NCBI GenBank assembly: GCA_963682025.1
Contig: OY821518.1
Location: 148,075,440 to 148,139,439, forward strand
Source of the DNA: Cordilura impudica
Taxonomy: Eukaryota; Arthropoda; Insecta; Diptera; Scathophagidae
Direction of reading: 5' to 3'
DNA: 64,000 nucleotides
The notes under the pieces: generated by a model
What the model was told of the DNA's origin: nothing
Database searches by the model: none
Seen by the model: only the letters and a program-made list of their open reading frames with translations
Shown here: positions 44,857 to 57,154 of the stretch, one piece after another
Layout: each line of letters opens with the position of its first letter
How positions within the stretch are numbered: the first letter of the stretch is position 1
Translations under genes and position numbers: made by a program

Positions 44857-45555
44857 AATTATTTAAATCGTGTTAAAATTCAGTTGAAATAAAACGCGTG
44901 TCACGTTAAAAAAGAGCACAAGAGGGAACCTTAGTAAAGTAAACGAAAAGGACAAATTCCCATGTGCCGGTGATAAATAAAAAACAAAATATTAAAATCT
45001 TTTTAAACAAATTAATTAAAATAAATAGTGAATCAGAAAAACAATTCAAGAAAACATTGTTTGAAAATAAAAATACAAAATAGCTCTAATTAAAATTTGG
45101 AAAAGCAAAGTGAAGTGACAACGGAACCTTTTTTACAAAACAACAACAGTTTTACATCAAAAATTCATCTGTAACAACAAACAACTCTATAGCAGTTTTT
45201 TACATCAATTCAACGGAAAAAATCATCTGTATCAGACAACAATCTCACCATCAACGATGAAAATATTAACGATCCTGTAAGATAAGTTATCATATTAAAT
45301 TTATTTTTATTAATATTATTAAGGTTAACTGCATTTTATCATACTAAATCTATATTTATTAATATTATTAAAGTTATTTGCTTTTATCATATTAAATCTG
45401 TTTTTATTGGTAAAAAGTAGAAGAATTTTTTTTTTTTTGTCATTCCCGTTAATAAATCCATTTGTGATTCTGCAAAGTTTTCTTTTCAACGCTCGATTAA
45501 TTTAAAAATTTTTCTGAATACAAAAGTTTTGTGAAAAAAAAAAGAAAAAAACAAA
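44857..45555 (+). other. gypsy untranslated leader
   Basis: It is a 700-bp A-rich leader between the primer site and gag, with no open frame. It presumably holds packaging and translation signals. Confidence 0.6.
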
Positions 45556-46935
45556 ATGTCAAATCCAAACAATATAATAAGACCACCAATACTGAACCAA
45601 ATCCCACCCCAACCGCAAAATTTGTCTCCAGCATTGAAGGCACAAATAGTAGATCTGGTACGAAGGGCTTACGCCAACGAAGAACGTAGTAGGGCCACAG
45701 ATCAAATTTTTACAGATCAGGGAATAGACGAACACCATAGGGACTTTACTGACTTAGACAGAATTCCAGATATTGTGAAATGCCTTCGGGATTTTTCCGG
45801 GAACCCTACTGAATTTGGCTCTTGGAAAAAGAGTGTCGAAAGGGTATTAAAAATTTACGAACCTCTTAGAGGATCACCCAAATATTTCGGAATACTAAAC
45901 GTTATCCGAAATAAAGTAACGGGCAATGCAGATATTGCTCTAGAATCCTACAATACCCCATTAAATTGGGATTGTATTTTAAAATGTTTAACAATGCATT
46001 ACGCGGATAAGCGCGATTTGGGCACATTGGAATACCAAATTTCCTCCATGACGCAGGGCAATAAGTCAATTCAAGACTTCTACAAGGAAGTCTATGCCCA
46101 TTTATCTTTGATCTTGAATAAAATTTCTTGTATGGATGAGACTGAAGCCTCCATACAACTATTGACAAAGACTTACCGTAATAAGGCTTTGGACACCTTT
46201 ATAAGGGGTCTCAGAGGAGATTTACCCAGACTGCTGGGAATGAGAGAACCCTCTGATCTGCATGAGGCTCTGCACTTGTGTCTTAAGCTCGAAAATCAAC
46301 AGTTTAGGACACAATACGCCAACAATACTGCAAGGGTTGCACCTTCAAATACCCAGCGCAGACCAAACAATCTAGACCGGACATTTTATCCACAACTCAC
46401 ACATTTTTCTAATATACCGAACATGGCATATTTTCCCCAGACAAACACACGTCAATGGACACCACAATTTAACAAACCAATGACACCTACGAACTATAAC
46501 GGACAAACTCATACGTTTTCACCCCAAAACCAAACTCCATATCAACCAAGAACAAATTTACCACCACCTAGACCTATTGGGCTGAAACCTCCGGTCCCAA
46601 TGGAGGTAGACCATTCTATGCGATCAAGAATGGTAAACTATATGAATCGTCCTACTCCTAATGACAGATTTTCGGGGGTAAGACCCACACCGCAGTCATT
46701 CCAAGTTCACCAACCTAATAAAATGCAAAGAATTAATCACGTTGAGGGTGTCGAGGACGGAAACATGGTCAATGAAAAACAGGACGATGTCCCCGATCAT
46801 GCGATTTTTGAACCCCAGCTGGAAAGCGAGGAGTTGCAGGACCCCAATGATTATATTAAGGAGTATTTCGCTATGAAAGATCCTGCACAAGACAACGTAT
46901 GTGCCGAGTTTTCTGACATTCATTTTTTAGATTAA
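45556..46935 (+). CDS. gypsy Gag
   Basis: An intact frame of 459 residues with its ATG after an A-rich leader. The N-terminal half is a retrotransposon Gag/capsid domain ('CLRDFSGNPTEFGSWKKSVE', then 'GNKSIQDFYKEV' and 'FIRGLRGDLP'). The C-terminal half is rich in Pro, Asn and Thr, with no CCHC knuckle, as in many errantiviruses. It would form the particle in the cytoplasm. The protease frame begins 8 bp after its stop, which implies a frameshift or reinitiation. Confidence 0.85.
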   Translation: MSNPNNIIRPPILNQIPPQPQNLSPALKAQIVDLVRRAYANEERSRATDQIFTDQGIDEHHRDFTDLDRIPDIVKCLRDFSGNPTEFGSWKKSVERVLKIYEPLRGSPKYFGILNVIRNKVTGNADIALESYNTPLNWDCILKCLTMHYADKRDLGTLEYQISSMTQGNKSIQDFYKEVYAHLSLILNKISCMDETEASIQLLTKTYRNKALDTFIRGLRGDLPRLLGMREPSDLHEALHLCLKLENQQFRTQYANNTARVAPSNTQRRPNNLDRTFYPQLTHFSNIPNMAYFPQTNTRQWTPQFNKPMTPTNYNGQTHTFSPQNQTPYQPRTNLPPPRPIGLKPPVPMEVDHSMRSRMVNYMNRPTPNDRFSGVRPTPQSFQVHQPNKMQRINHVEGVEDGNMVNEKQDDVPDHAIFEPQLESEELQDPNDYIKEYFAMKDPAQDNVCAEFSDIHFLD

Positions 46936-46943
46936 CCGACTCA

Positions 46944-47255
46944 ATGTTACCGTATATTCAATGTAGAACTAGTGATGGAGAAATACTGAAAATTTTAATC
47001 GACACGGGTTCTAACAGAAATTATATTCAACCTTCATTGGTAAAAAACCCAAAAACTAACGAGACTATTTTTCAAGCTAACTCCGTTGGCGGAAAAGTGA
47101 CTATAACCCATCATACTTTTATTAATCTTTTCGGGATACGATCCGAAAAACTAAAATTCTTCTTATTACCTACATTGAAATCCTTTCACGGCATTCTCGG
47201 TAACAACAGTTTGAAAAAACTGAATGCTATTATTTACGCCAACCAAGACAGATAA
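46944..47255 (+). CDS. gypsy aspartic protease part of Pol
   Basis: A retropepsin with 'ILIDTGSNRNYIQ', the D-T-G active site. The frame closes at 47255. Beyond it, 47256-47460 is strewn with stops, so the protease is separated from the reverse transcriptase in this copy. Confidence 0.8.
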   Translation: MLPYIQCRTSDGEILKILIDTGSNRNYIQPSLVKNPKTNETIFQANSVGGKVTITHHTFINLFGIRSEKLKFFLLPTLKSFHGILGNNSLKKLNAIIYANQDR

Positions 47256-47465
47256 TACAATTAAGATACAATCAGAGATACAATTAAAATACGAATAAGA
47301 CAAGAAAAATGTCAATCGGTGAACAATTTACAATTAAGAACATGACATCTAACTGACAAACAAATACAAAAACTTAATTTATTATGCGAAACATACCCCA
47401 CACTCTTTACAGAACCGAACGAAAGACTGACATTTACAACGACGGTAGAAGCCGAAATTAGAACA

Positions 47466-48831
47466 ATGACGGACGATCCAATTTACTCCAGAAGCTACCC
47501 ATACCCAATGTCTATGAAAGACGAGGTTGAAAGACAGATTAGGGAATTACTCGGTCATGGGATCATAAGACCTTCTCGGTCACCATATAATTCACCTGTA
47601 TTAGTCGTTCCTAAAAAGCTAGACGCTTCAAATGAAAAAAAAGTACAGAATGGTGATAGATTATCGGAAGCTTAACGCTGCCACAATACCAGACAAGTAT
47701 CCGATACCGGAAATTAATGAAGTTCTTTCTCAACTTGGGAAGAACAAATGGTTTTCTGTGCTTGATCTGAAAAGTGGTTTTCATCAAATTCCACTTAGGG
47801 AAAAAGACATCGAAAAGACCGCATTTTCCATCAACAACGGGAAATATGAATTTACCCGTTTACCATTTGGGCTGAAAAATGCCCCTGCCATATTCCAAAG
47901 GACTTTGGATGACGTACTAAGAGACCATATTGGCAAGATTTGCTACGTCTACATAGACGATATAATCATCTTTGGACAAGACGAAAACTCCCATTTCAAC
48001 AATGTTGAGGCTATCTTCGAAACTTTGCAACGTGCAAATATGAAAGTCCAGTTGGACAAATGCGAATTCCTGAAAAAAGAAGTGGAATATTTGGGTTTTA
48101 TTGTATCCACAGAGGGTATAAAGACCAAACCAGTTGAGGTCCAAGCCATTAAAAATCTGGAACCCCCAAGGACGATAAAGAAACTCAGATCCTTTTTGGG
48201 TTTATCGGGGTTTTACAGGCGGTTCATCAGGGATTATGCAAAAATCGCAAAACCCCTGACCACCCTTTTAAGGGGTGAGGAGGGACGCATGTCAAAATCT
48301 GCATCATCCAAGATAACAGTATCTCTGGACAATAAGGCTTTGGAGGCCTTTGACAAAATAAAGAACTCATTGACGTCTGATGACGTAATGCTTTCATTTC
48401 CGAATTTTAAAAAGGAATTCCAACTGACGACTGACGCATCAAATTATGCACTTGGTGCTGTGCTTGAACAGGACGGAAAACCCATAATGTTCATTTCAAG
48501 GACTCTTAGCAAAGCTGAAGAGCACTATGCGACTAATGAGAAAGAAATGCTCGCAATAGTATGGGCCCTCAAGGCTTTGAGGGGATATCTTTATGGGTCG
48601 GTACCTGTAAAGATACTTACGGATCACCAACCTTTGACATACGCACTTGGGAATAAAAACACGAACAGTAAGTTGAGAAGATGGAAGGCCATCCTCGAGG
48701 AATACAACTACGAGATGAAGTACAAGCCAGGTAGCACTAACGTAGTGGCGGACGCATTATCTAGACCTCCACAAAATTCGGAGGTAAATTCAATGACAGC
48801 TACTCGACATAGTGATGATAGCTCATCTTAG
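47466..48831 (+). pseudogene. gypsy reverse transcriptase and RNase H, one frameshift
   Basis: The first part (47466-47675) has 'SRSYPYPMSMKDEVERQI' and 'SPYNSPVLVVPKK'. An extra or missing A in an eight-A run near 47634 shifts the frame, and RT continues at 47640 with 'KYRMVIDYRKLNA'. It then has 'FSVLDLKSGFHQIPL', 'LPFGLKNAPAIFQR' and the catalytic 'CYVYIDDIIIF' near 47950. RNase H follows ('LTTDASNYALGAVLEQDG', 'TDHQPLTYAL', 'KPGSTNVVADALSR'). The stop at 48831 precedes a 290-bp stretch with stops before integrase. Confidence 0.88.
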
Positions 48832-49125
48832 AGTCTAATCCCGTTTACTGACGCTCCCATTAACGTTTTCAAAAACCAGTTGATAATATCAATTGGGCAA
48901 ACACAGACTTACGAATTTGAGATAATATTTCCCACATATCACAGACACACCATTACTGACACAGACTTTACCGAGGAAAAACTGTTGACAATATTGAGAA
49001 AATATTTAAATCCATCTGTTACTAAATAATACTAATAATACTCTTTAAATTTTAGTAAATATAGGGTCAGGTACACGAGGACATGGGTAAAAGACTTAAT
49101 ATCGGACACAGAACAAGAGACGGAA

Positions 49126-50034
49126 ATGATTAACGAACATCGACGAGCACATCGAAATGCCAAGGAGAACAAACTGCAACTTCTTGGAAAATTTTATTTT
49201 CCACACATGCAGGGAAAATTGGCAAAGATCGTACAGCAATGCAGAATTTGTTTAGAGAACAAATACGAACGGCATCCGAATAAGCCCATCCTAAAGAATA
49301 CCCCTATACCGCAATATCCGGGACAAATTGTCCACATAGATATTTATCACACCAATAACAGGGTTATACTTACTGCAATGGACAAATTCTCAAAATACGC
49401 CCAGGCAAGGATTGTAAAATCAAGAGCCACAGAGGATATAAAAGATCCCTTAAGGGATTTATTAACTTCTTTCGGAATACCGGAAAATATTGTATTGGAC
49501 AACGAAAAGTCGTTGAACTCATCCTCTATTACTTTCATGCTGGAAGACCAGCTAGGAATAAAGATTTTCAAAACTCCTCCGTATACGAGTACCGTAAATG
49601 GACAGGTTGAGAGATTTCATTCTACCCTGACCGAAATAATGAATGCTGAGAAAATGCATTCTTCATTTGAGGACCTTTTGAACGGTTCATTGTTAAGGTA
49701 CAATCACTCCGTGCATTCTACAACAGGGAGAAAGCCTATTGGAGTATTTTTTGGTAGAATAGTGGCTACAGATCCTGCGTTGTTGGAACAAGACAGACTC
49801 CGAAATATTCAACGACTGTCTGAGAAACAAGAGAGGGATTTGGATTACCATAACAAGAAACGGACGGACATTAAAACGTACAAAGTTGGGGATGAGATCT
49901 TTGTTAAGGGAAATAAAAGAATAGGGAACAAGTTGACACCGAGATACAAACGGGAAACTGTACAGGAAGATAGAGGGGGGACAGTTTTAACAACTTCAAA
50001 ACGAATAGTGCATAAAAGTTTAATAAAGGGATAA
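49126..50034 (+). CDS. gypsy integrase part of Pol
   Basis: The zinc-binding N terminus H-H-C-C is present ('HRRAHRNAKE', 'QQCRICLENK'). The DDE core follows: 'VHIDIYHTNNR', 'NIVLDNEKSLN' and 'GQVERFHSTLTE'. The chromatin-binding tail ends at 50034, close to the env frame at 50054. It is separated from the RT by stops, so this copy cannot make an uninterrupted Pol. Confidence 0.87.
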   Translation: MINEHRRAHRNAKENKLQLLGKFYFPHMQGKLAKIVQQCRICLENKYERHPNKPILKNTPIPQYPGQIVHIDIYHTNNRVILTAMDKFSKYAQARIVKSRATEDIKDPLRDLLTSFGIPENIVLDNEKSLNSSSITFMLEDQLGIKIFKTPPYTSTVNGQVERFHSTLTEIMNAEKMHSSFEDLLNGSLLRYNHSVHSTTGRKPIGVFFGRIVATDPALLEQDRLRNIQRLSEKQERDLDYHNKKRTDIKTYKVGDEIFVKGNKRIGNKLTPRYKRETVQEDRGGTVLTTSKRIVHKSLIKG

Positions 50035-50053
50035 GTTTTTTATTTCCAGAACG

Positions 50054-51536
50054 ATGATTGCTCTCGGCCGAACTGAGACACAGATATTGGACTATACGAA
50101 TGCACAGATTGTTACTTTTGAGACCGGAATGGCGAGACTGGTAACTGGAAATTTCAAACTTGTTCATGTTATTAATTTTAATCAGTACGAATTTGCAATA
50201 AACCAATTGGACGACGTTATAAGACGTGACATAACCAGAAAAGACAACGATTTCCTTTTCCTAACTCAGGAAATTCAAACTCTCCGTAACATACTTAGGG
50301 ACTTGAAACCCAGACGCGAGACTCGATCTATTAACGCATTGGGAACTGCATGGAAATGGGTGGCTGGATCCCCGGATAACGAGGATTTACAGATAATTTC
50401 AGATTTGCTTGGTAATTTACTACAAAATAACAATAAACAGGTCATAGTTAATAGAGCAATAGAATCTAAGATTAATGAAATTACTAACATGGCAAATGCG
50501 GTTCTTAACAGTGTAAAGTCAAGTGACTCTCTTAAAATCGAAATAATAAAAGATGTTGAAAGAAAATTAAGGATAATTAAAGAAGAATTGAAAAGTATCA
50601 GCTATTCTATTCAGTGGGCAAAATCGGGAACCATTAATTCTTTTATATTTTCCGACTTTGAACTTAATATTACAAAAGCATTTTTTGAAAGCCAAAATAT
50701 GCCTTATTTGAATTTGGTTGAATCCCTAGAATTTGGGGAAGTCAAAATTAGCGCGAATCAATCAACTCTTCTCTACATTGTTAACTTACCAAAAACTGAA
50801 AAGACAACTTGTAAGAGTCTACTTGTAAAAACGGTAAGAAAGGGAAAAGCAGCAATTAAAATGAATAGTGAAAATTTTGTAATTTGCGAAAATTCAATTT
50901 TAGAGGTTAAATCAAAATGTAAAGCTTTTAACGATGTATCAATTTGTAAAAAAGATCAACTTAAAAATATTACTTATTCTGATTGCCTGCCAAATTTGTT
51001 AACTGGATTACCTTCAACATGCCCGATCACCAATAACCAACATATGCCTATGGTAGAGGAAATATTCCCAGGGGTTATGCTATTAAATGGATATAATGGA
51101 TCCGTTGAGATAGAAAACCAAAAGCTAGATTTAAATGGTACCTTTTTGATCAAATATCACAACGCCAATCGTCATCAAAAGTAACTCTTATTCCAATGAA
51201 GAGGTACCAATGATAAAACCATAACCAGCGGTAGTTCAAGCAACTAACTTTATGACTAATTTCGAAGAAATGTTATCACTCGAAATGTTAAAAGACCTAC
51301 ACATAAACAACGCGGCTGAAATAAAGGAAATGGCTTACAAATATAAGACTGCTCTCGCAACAAGCTTCGGAATTCTAAGCGTAATAACCTTGGCGGTGAT
51401 GTTGATAATAATAATAAAGGCAATTATGAAAAGAAGAAAGGCAGTGGAGATAAATATCAAAACCATGCCTGATCAAGCACTAGCCGAACAAACTAACTAC
51501 TGTGCATATCCCTCTGCCGAGGACGCCAGAGTTTAA
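50054..51536 (+). pseudogene. gypsy envelope-like protein (F-type), interrupted
   Basis: The frame 50054-51184 holds the ectodomain. It has a basic cleavage-like site 'RRETRS' at about residues 91-96 followed by a hydrophobic start ('INALGTAWKWVAG'), then coiled-coil-forming helices and a cysteine-rich part. Errantivirus Env proteins of this kind are related to baculovirus F fusion proteins. A stop at 51184 separates it from a second frame (51252-51536), which carries a transmembrane segment ('ILSVITLAVMLIIIIKAIM') and a short basic tail. The first frame has no clear signal peptide; the natural start may be spliced. Probably non-functional. Confidence 0.8.
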
Positions 51537-51545
51537 GAGGGGAAG

Positions 51546-51873
51546 AGTTAACTAAAATTTGGTCATCATAAATTATTGTTAAATTGTATTTTTATACTTA
51601 CTTGCTTATTCTTTGTTTACTACATTGATCATATTTATTATATTATAAGTTTCGCAATCTTACCGTTTCTTGTTAAAAACTGCTGACGATATGTCTACCG
51701 TTGGGATATAATTATAGGTAGAACAGAAATAACAAAAATTATCAAATGTGCTGACATATTAAATGTAATAAAAGAAAAACAAAATGATTTGATTTTAAAT
51801 AAAGAAGAACGGCGACTGAATCTTCAGTTGCAGTCAAGAACTCAAAACAACCATAGTTTAATTTACTATAACT
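51546..51873 (+). repeat. gypsy 3' LTR
   Basis: 328 bp, matching the 5' LTR except one base. It is preceded by the purine tract GAGGGGAAG at 51537-51545. Confidence 0.92.
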
Positions 51874-51909
51874 TATATAAGAAAAAAAATAAATAAACAT
51901 TACAAAGGA

Positions 51910-52929
51910 ATGAGCGAGCAAAATGCTCAGTACTCAAAAACTAATAATGTAAAAAACAATAACAACAACGATACTGAAAATAAAAAAAAAAGAAAAAATC
52001 AAAATATGGATTTGCCTTTGCCTAAGCAATCCAAAAACAATAACAATAAAAACTACTATTCAGTGCTTGACATTGAAAGTGATAATCAATGTGATCAAGA
52101 ATTATTGAACACTCAAATTAAATTCAGCTATTGAAGCTATGGATGAAATGAGTAAACTTAACAAAAACAACTTAACATCTATATCAATTACTGCGAACAC
52201 AGTGGTTAATACAGCCATCAACATAGTGGATATCGATACAAAAGAACTAATTGAATTCATCAAAAATGGTTTAAAAATTAAAGAATTCAAGATTAAAGAA
52301 TTTAGAAACAAAAAATCCTTATTTATGAATTCGTTAAACGATTTTTTAATAGTTAAAACATACCTAGAAAAAACAAGCTAGCTTCTTTACATTCACTCCA
52401 AAAGGTATAAAAACCAAAACATACCTACTAAAAGGTCTTGATGCAAATACATCGCCCGATGATATATTAAAAGAACTAAATGAATTTAATTATGATGACA
52501 TACATTTCAATAAAGTAAATCAATTCTCAACAAGAAATTCAACTTTAAAAGGCTATAAGTCTTCCAATGTTTTTGGTTCAAGTAACACCAGAAAGCAACG
52601 TAAGTAAACTAAGAAGTATTAAAGCACTATTCTACCGTTGTGTAAAGTGGGAACAAATAAAACGTCCAGAAATTCCTCAATGCAGAAATTGTCAAGGATT
52701 CTTCCACAGCACAGCAAACTGCTTTATGCCAAATAGGTGTGTAAAATGCGATAAAACCCACGAAAAAGGAAACTGCGCTACAAATATAGTTTCACCTGAT
52801 GAAAAAGAAAAACTGTTCTGTGTCTTATGCAGCAAATATGGCCACCCAGCATCCTACAAAGGATGTGAGAAATATAAGCAACTTCAACAAAAACTAAAAG
52901 CAAAAAAAAAAATTACAAATAGATTATAA
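51910..52929 (+). pseudogene. LINE C ORF1, Gag-like zinc-knuckle protein, frameshifted
   Basis: The ATG at 51910 begins an Asn/Lys-rich N terminus. A frameshift near 52130 leads to 52139-52381, and another to 'TFTPKGIKTKTYLLKGLD', the typical start of the PRE-C2HC domain. The knuckles 'CRNCQGFFHSTANC', 'CVKCDKTHEKGNC' and 'CVLCSKYGHPASYKGC' follow. This set is characteristic of Jockey-type ORF1 proteins, which bind element RNA. Confidence 0.8.
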
Positions 52930-53472
52930 AATTAACAACACAAATTACTCTCATAATTCCGGAATAACATTTGCCAATATACTAAAAGGCAATTATAATC
53001 TAAATGTAGATTCAAATAACTTAAATAATGAAAATAATAATTCCTTTTTCTTAGAATTAAAAAATATGATGCTAAATCTAAATTCTCAACTTGTTAGCTA
53101 ACAAAAACAATTACAGATCCAAACATCTCGTATAGATACGATATTTTCCATGGTAAATGTGTAATGATGGATATTAATCAGACAAGCCCTCTATTAAAAA
53201 ATCTTACAATATATCATATTAATGTAAATTCTCTAATATTAATTAGTAGAAGTGATACGAACTTCAATGCTTTTTAAATAAATATAACCCTGATATTGTT
53301 CTTTTGAATGCAACAAATCTTAATGCAAAACATAAAATTCAGTTCACTAACTATGATACAATTAGAAAAGATAGGTTAAGTTAGGTTAGGTTGGAAGTGG
53401 CTGCTGATCCAAGGACCAGCACACTTAGACTCTGGGTCCGTTGTGATACCACGGGACGAATGGGTGTTCCCC

Positions 53473-56400
53473 TCAGTCCCTACCGAAGAACCAGTTCGAG
53501 CTTCTAATGAAGCCCCTAAGATGTGAAATTTCCACGTTTGAGAGGTCAGAGAGATCGTGAAGAAACGGCGATCCCAATGTCCGTAGTCTTGTTCTGGATA
53601 GCGCCGGGCAGTGGCAGAGGAAGTGTTCTACGCTCTCTACCTCCTCCACTTCCAAGCAGTTACGACAGAAATCATTTGACGAGACCTTAAGGCGCTCAGC
53701 GTGTCTCCCTATAAGGCAGTGCCCAGTAACAACAGCAACTACCCTTGAGATCTCCCCACGGGGGAGTGATAATAGCGCATTTGTACGCTTTCGATTCAGA
53801 GCAGGCCAGATTTGTCTTGTGATCCTACACGTTAATCCATTAGCCCATCTGTTATTCGTTATGCCAGCGGTGCGAAGCCGAAGTTCAAGCTTGCACGATT
53901 CCAGGGGTGTACCAACACATTCCAAATCCGCTGGAACCTGTAAGGTAGTACCCTGTCTTGCCAGCTCATCCGCTTTGCAGTTTCCCGGTATGTTCCTGTG
54001 CCCTGGGACCCATATGAGCCTGATGTCGAACTGCTTGGCCATCTCATTTAAGGACGTGCGGGAGCTAAGGGCGGTTCTCGTTTTCAGGAACATTGATCGC
54101 ATGGATTTTACCGCGGCTTGACTATCAGAATAGATGTTGACTGCGGTCGTAGACAGAATATTCCGACCCAACCAGTCAGCAACCTCCTTTATTGCCAGTA
54201 CCTCTGCCTGATATACACTGCAATGGTCTGGTAACCTTCGAGCCACATTTAGTCCAAGCTCCCCTGAATGGACTCCAAAACCAACCTGACCGCACAATTT
54301 CGATCCGTCAGTATAGAAATTTACGGAACGCCTACCGCCTGGTGTCCTCCCAGACCAAGATTCCCTGGTCGGTATTAGTGTACAGTAGTGACGTTCAAAT
54401 ACACTCCTTGGAGTAGTGTAATCCACGTTCAATGGCAAGTTCCTGTCATTCAGGATCACCCCGTGGCCACAATTGTAGCCCCGCCATTGTAGTGTGCTTC
54501 TTAATCGAATGCCCGATGAGGCCGCCGACTGCTTCCCTAATATGTCCAGTGGTATTAGATGTAATAGGATGTTCAAGGCATCCGAAGGTGTAGTACGAAG
54601 GGCTCCAGTGATGCACATGGAAGCCATTCTCTGTACCCTTGCGAGAAGGTTGTTATTGGTGGCCTGCTTTGGAGAAGACGATGACTCCGTACAGGAGTAT
54701 TGGACGGACCACCGCTGTATAGATCCAGTGAGCAATTTTCGGACTAAAGCCCCATCGCTTACCAATGGCCTTCTTACTGGAGTATAAAGCTATAGTCGCC
54801 TTCTTCACCCGCTCCTCCAAATTCCGTCTGAAGTTCAGCTTCCTGTCCAGGAATACGCCAAGATACTTGGCTCCATCAGAGAAGACGATTTCAGTGCCGT
54901 TGAGAGAAGTGGGATCAAAGGTAAGGATCTTATACTTCCTAGTGAAAAGAACAAGTTCCGTTTTGGTCGGATTAACCCCCAGACCGCAACCCCTTGCCCA
55001 GATAGATAGCTCTGTGAGAGCCCGTTGCAGGATATCTCTAATTGTAGATAGAAACTTCCCATTTACGGCCATGGCCACGACGTCAGCATTTTCGACTACG
55101 CTGCAGCCTTGCCCCTTCAACGATACTAGCACTGGGTTTAGCGCCAAGTTCTAGAGAAGTGGTGATAGAACGCCACCTTGTGGCGTTCCCCTGTTCACAA
55201 ATCGGGATATTTCCGACGTTCCCAGTTTAGACGTTATCGGCCTGTTGGCAAGCAGATTTCCAATCAATGAGATGATCACAGAATTCACTCCTAGACTAGA
55301 TAGTGCCGCTATTATCGAGTCCGGTGTGATGTTGTTAAAAGCCCCTTCTATATCCAAAAAGGCTGTCATAGTGTATTCTCCTGCCGAGAGCGATTTCTCG
55401 ATGGTACCTACAAGCTCGTGTAGAGCTGTTTCAGTTGACCTTCCCTTGTTGTAGGCATGTTGCCTCGTCGATAGCAGTTTAGGGTCAATAATTCTACGTA
55501 AGTAAGAGTCTATCATACGCTCCATTGTCTTCAATAGGAACGATGATAGGCTTATTGGTCTGAAATCCTTTGGGTCAGTGTGTGAGCTCTTTCCAGCTTT
55601 TGGAATGAACACAATGAATACGCTGTGTTTATGCAGTAAGTGAAAAGACTGCATAGCCAAGGGGAAATGTAGTCCGACACATGCTGCAATTCAGCTGGAA
55701 TGATACCGTCAGATCCCGTAGATTTGTAAGGTTTGAAGCTTTTAATCGCCCAGGTCAATGTTGGTACATTAACTATCTCCGAAGCAATGTCCGCCGTGCT
55801 AGCGTCAGAGTATTCCAACGCCTGTAGTGACGTATGAGAATTGCCCGGAAAATGGGTGTCCAGTAGCAAGCTAAGTGATTCTCCACTAGAGGTGGTCCAC
55901 ACCCCCACTGGATCCTTCAAATAGCCTAATGTGTGAGGGGTAGAAGCCAGAACCTTTCGCAGCCTGGATGCCTCGGAAACGTCCTCTATGTTATCACAGA
56001 ATTTTTTCCAAGAATCGCATTTTGCCGTTCTAATCTTCTTCTTATAAGTCCTAAGCTGCAGCTTGTACGCCGACCAATCCTCGTCCGCTCTTGAAGACTT
56101 TGCCTTGTTAAAGAGTTTTCTGCAGGAGTCTCTACCCTGCTGCAGCTCGCTAGACCACCATGGTGGTTTCTTCTTGCCCTTAGGCCTTGTCACTGGGCAA
56201 GAAGAATCTAAAGACTTGTTAAAAACTGTCGTAATATGATCTACAAGACAATCAATGTCCACAGAATTGCTCGGTTCGGTTAAGAGTATTGTTTCCAATA
56301 ACCCAGCAAAGGTTTTCCTATACTTAACCCAATCTGTCCTCTTCAGATACCTGGGGACACTCTCCGTTGGGTCCTTTTCTCTCTCTAAGTAAGAATTCGA

Positions 56401-57055
56401 TATAGCGATAGTCAGAAAAGGAGTGGTCATCCAACACCCTCCAACCATCAATTTTATCAAATAGTGTATCTGATACAAAGGTAGCGTCAAGAACCTCCCT
56501 TCTAATACTAGTCACAAAGGTCAGTTCATTTCCCTTGTTACATATATACAGGTTAGTACTAAGTAAAAACTCAAAAAGCAACTCACCTCTTTCGTTTATG
56601 TCCGCACTTCCCCAGATCGGATGATGCGCATTGACGTCACAGCACAGCACCAGTTGGTGTGCAGTCCCTTCGGCCTTCCGGATCAGACTTGCCACGCTGT
56701 CCGGGGGAATAGGCCCAGGATCGCAAAAATAGGCGGAGGCGAGCCAGATTGTTTTACCATCTAACTCCAGGCTAGCCGCTGTTACATCTCTGTCACTGAA
56801 ATTAGATAACAAGAAAATATTAAAACTGTTCCTCGCCAAAATGCAGGTCCTTTGTGTACCTTCATCCTTAGCGACGAGCAGCTTATAATTAGGAGTCTTC
56901 AATCCGCAAACCCTGCCACCACAAACCCAGGGCTCTTGGATGAAGACTACGTCTACTCCGCCTGTCGTCAGGCGAACCAGCAATGCAGCCGTTGCTGCTT
57001 TACAGTGGTGAAGATTTATCTGTAGGAGCCGCATCATTTGCAACTGTCTGCACAA
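53473..57055 (-). pseudogene. LOA ORF2: endonuclease, reverse transcriptase, RNase H; active site lost
   Basis: Endonuclease (from 57034) has 'RLLQINLHHCKAAT', 'VVFIQEPWV', 'CCDVNAHHPIWGS' and 'DDHSFSDYRYIEF'. A frameshift follows near 56330-56400. The linker and RT start at 56490-55552, with another shift at about 55600. RT proper has 'DFRPISLSSFLLKTMERMID', 'TAFLDIEGAFNNI' and 'GTPQGGVLSPLL', then a TAG stop at 55151. The catalytic YADD box reads 'NADVV', so two key positions are changed. RNase H ('NFYTDGSKLCG', 'YQAEVLAIKE', 'IYSDSQAAV', 'WVPGHRNIPGN') and a terminal Cys/His motif ('CRNCLEVEEVESVEHFLCHC') end the frame at 53473. Confidence 0.88.
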
Positions 57056-57154
57056 CCATCTTTACCACTGTGATTTCGGCTTCGTCCTCCGTGCTTTCAA
57101 GGAGGTCTTCGTAGAATAAGCCAGTAGCATCCCCTAACAGCTCAGAATCAGATG

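Larger units (their letters stand above)
44516..51873 (+). mobile_element. gypsy-type (errantivirus-like) LTR retrotransposon with env, young insertion
   Basis: The 328-bp LTRs at 44516-44843 and 51546-51873 differ at only one position that I can find (CATTGAACAT versus CATTGATCAT). The 4-bp duplication TATA flanks the element (44512-44515 and 51874-51877). The order is primer site, gag, protease, RT, RNase H, integrase and env. The total is 7.36 kb, normal for the group. Despite its youth, pol and env are broken. Confidence 0.93.

Noticed and set aside
53376..53400. Telomeric TTAGG repeats
   Set aside because: Only two or three irregular units at the 3' end of a LINE; flies lack this telomere repeat.
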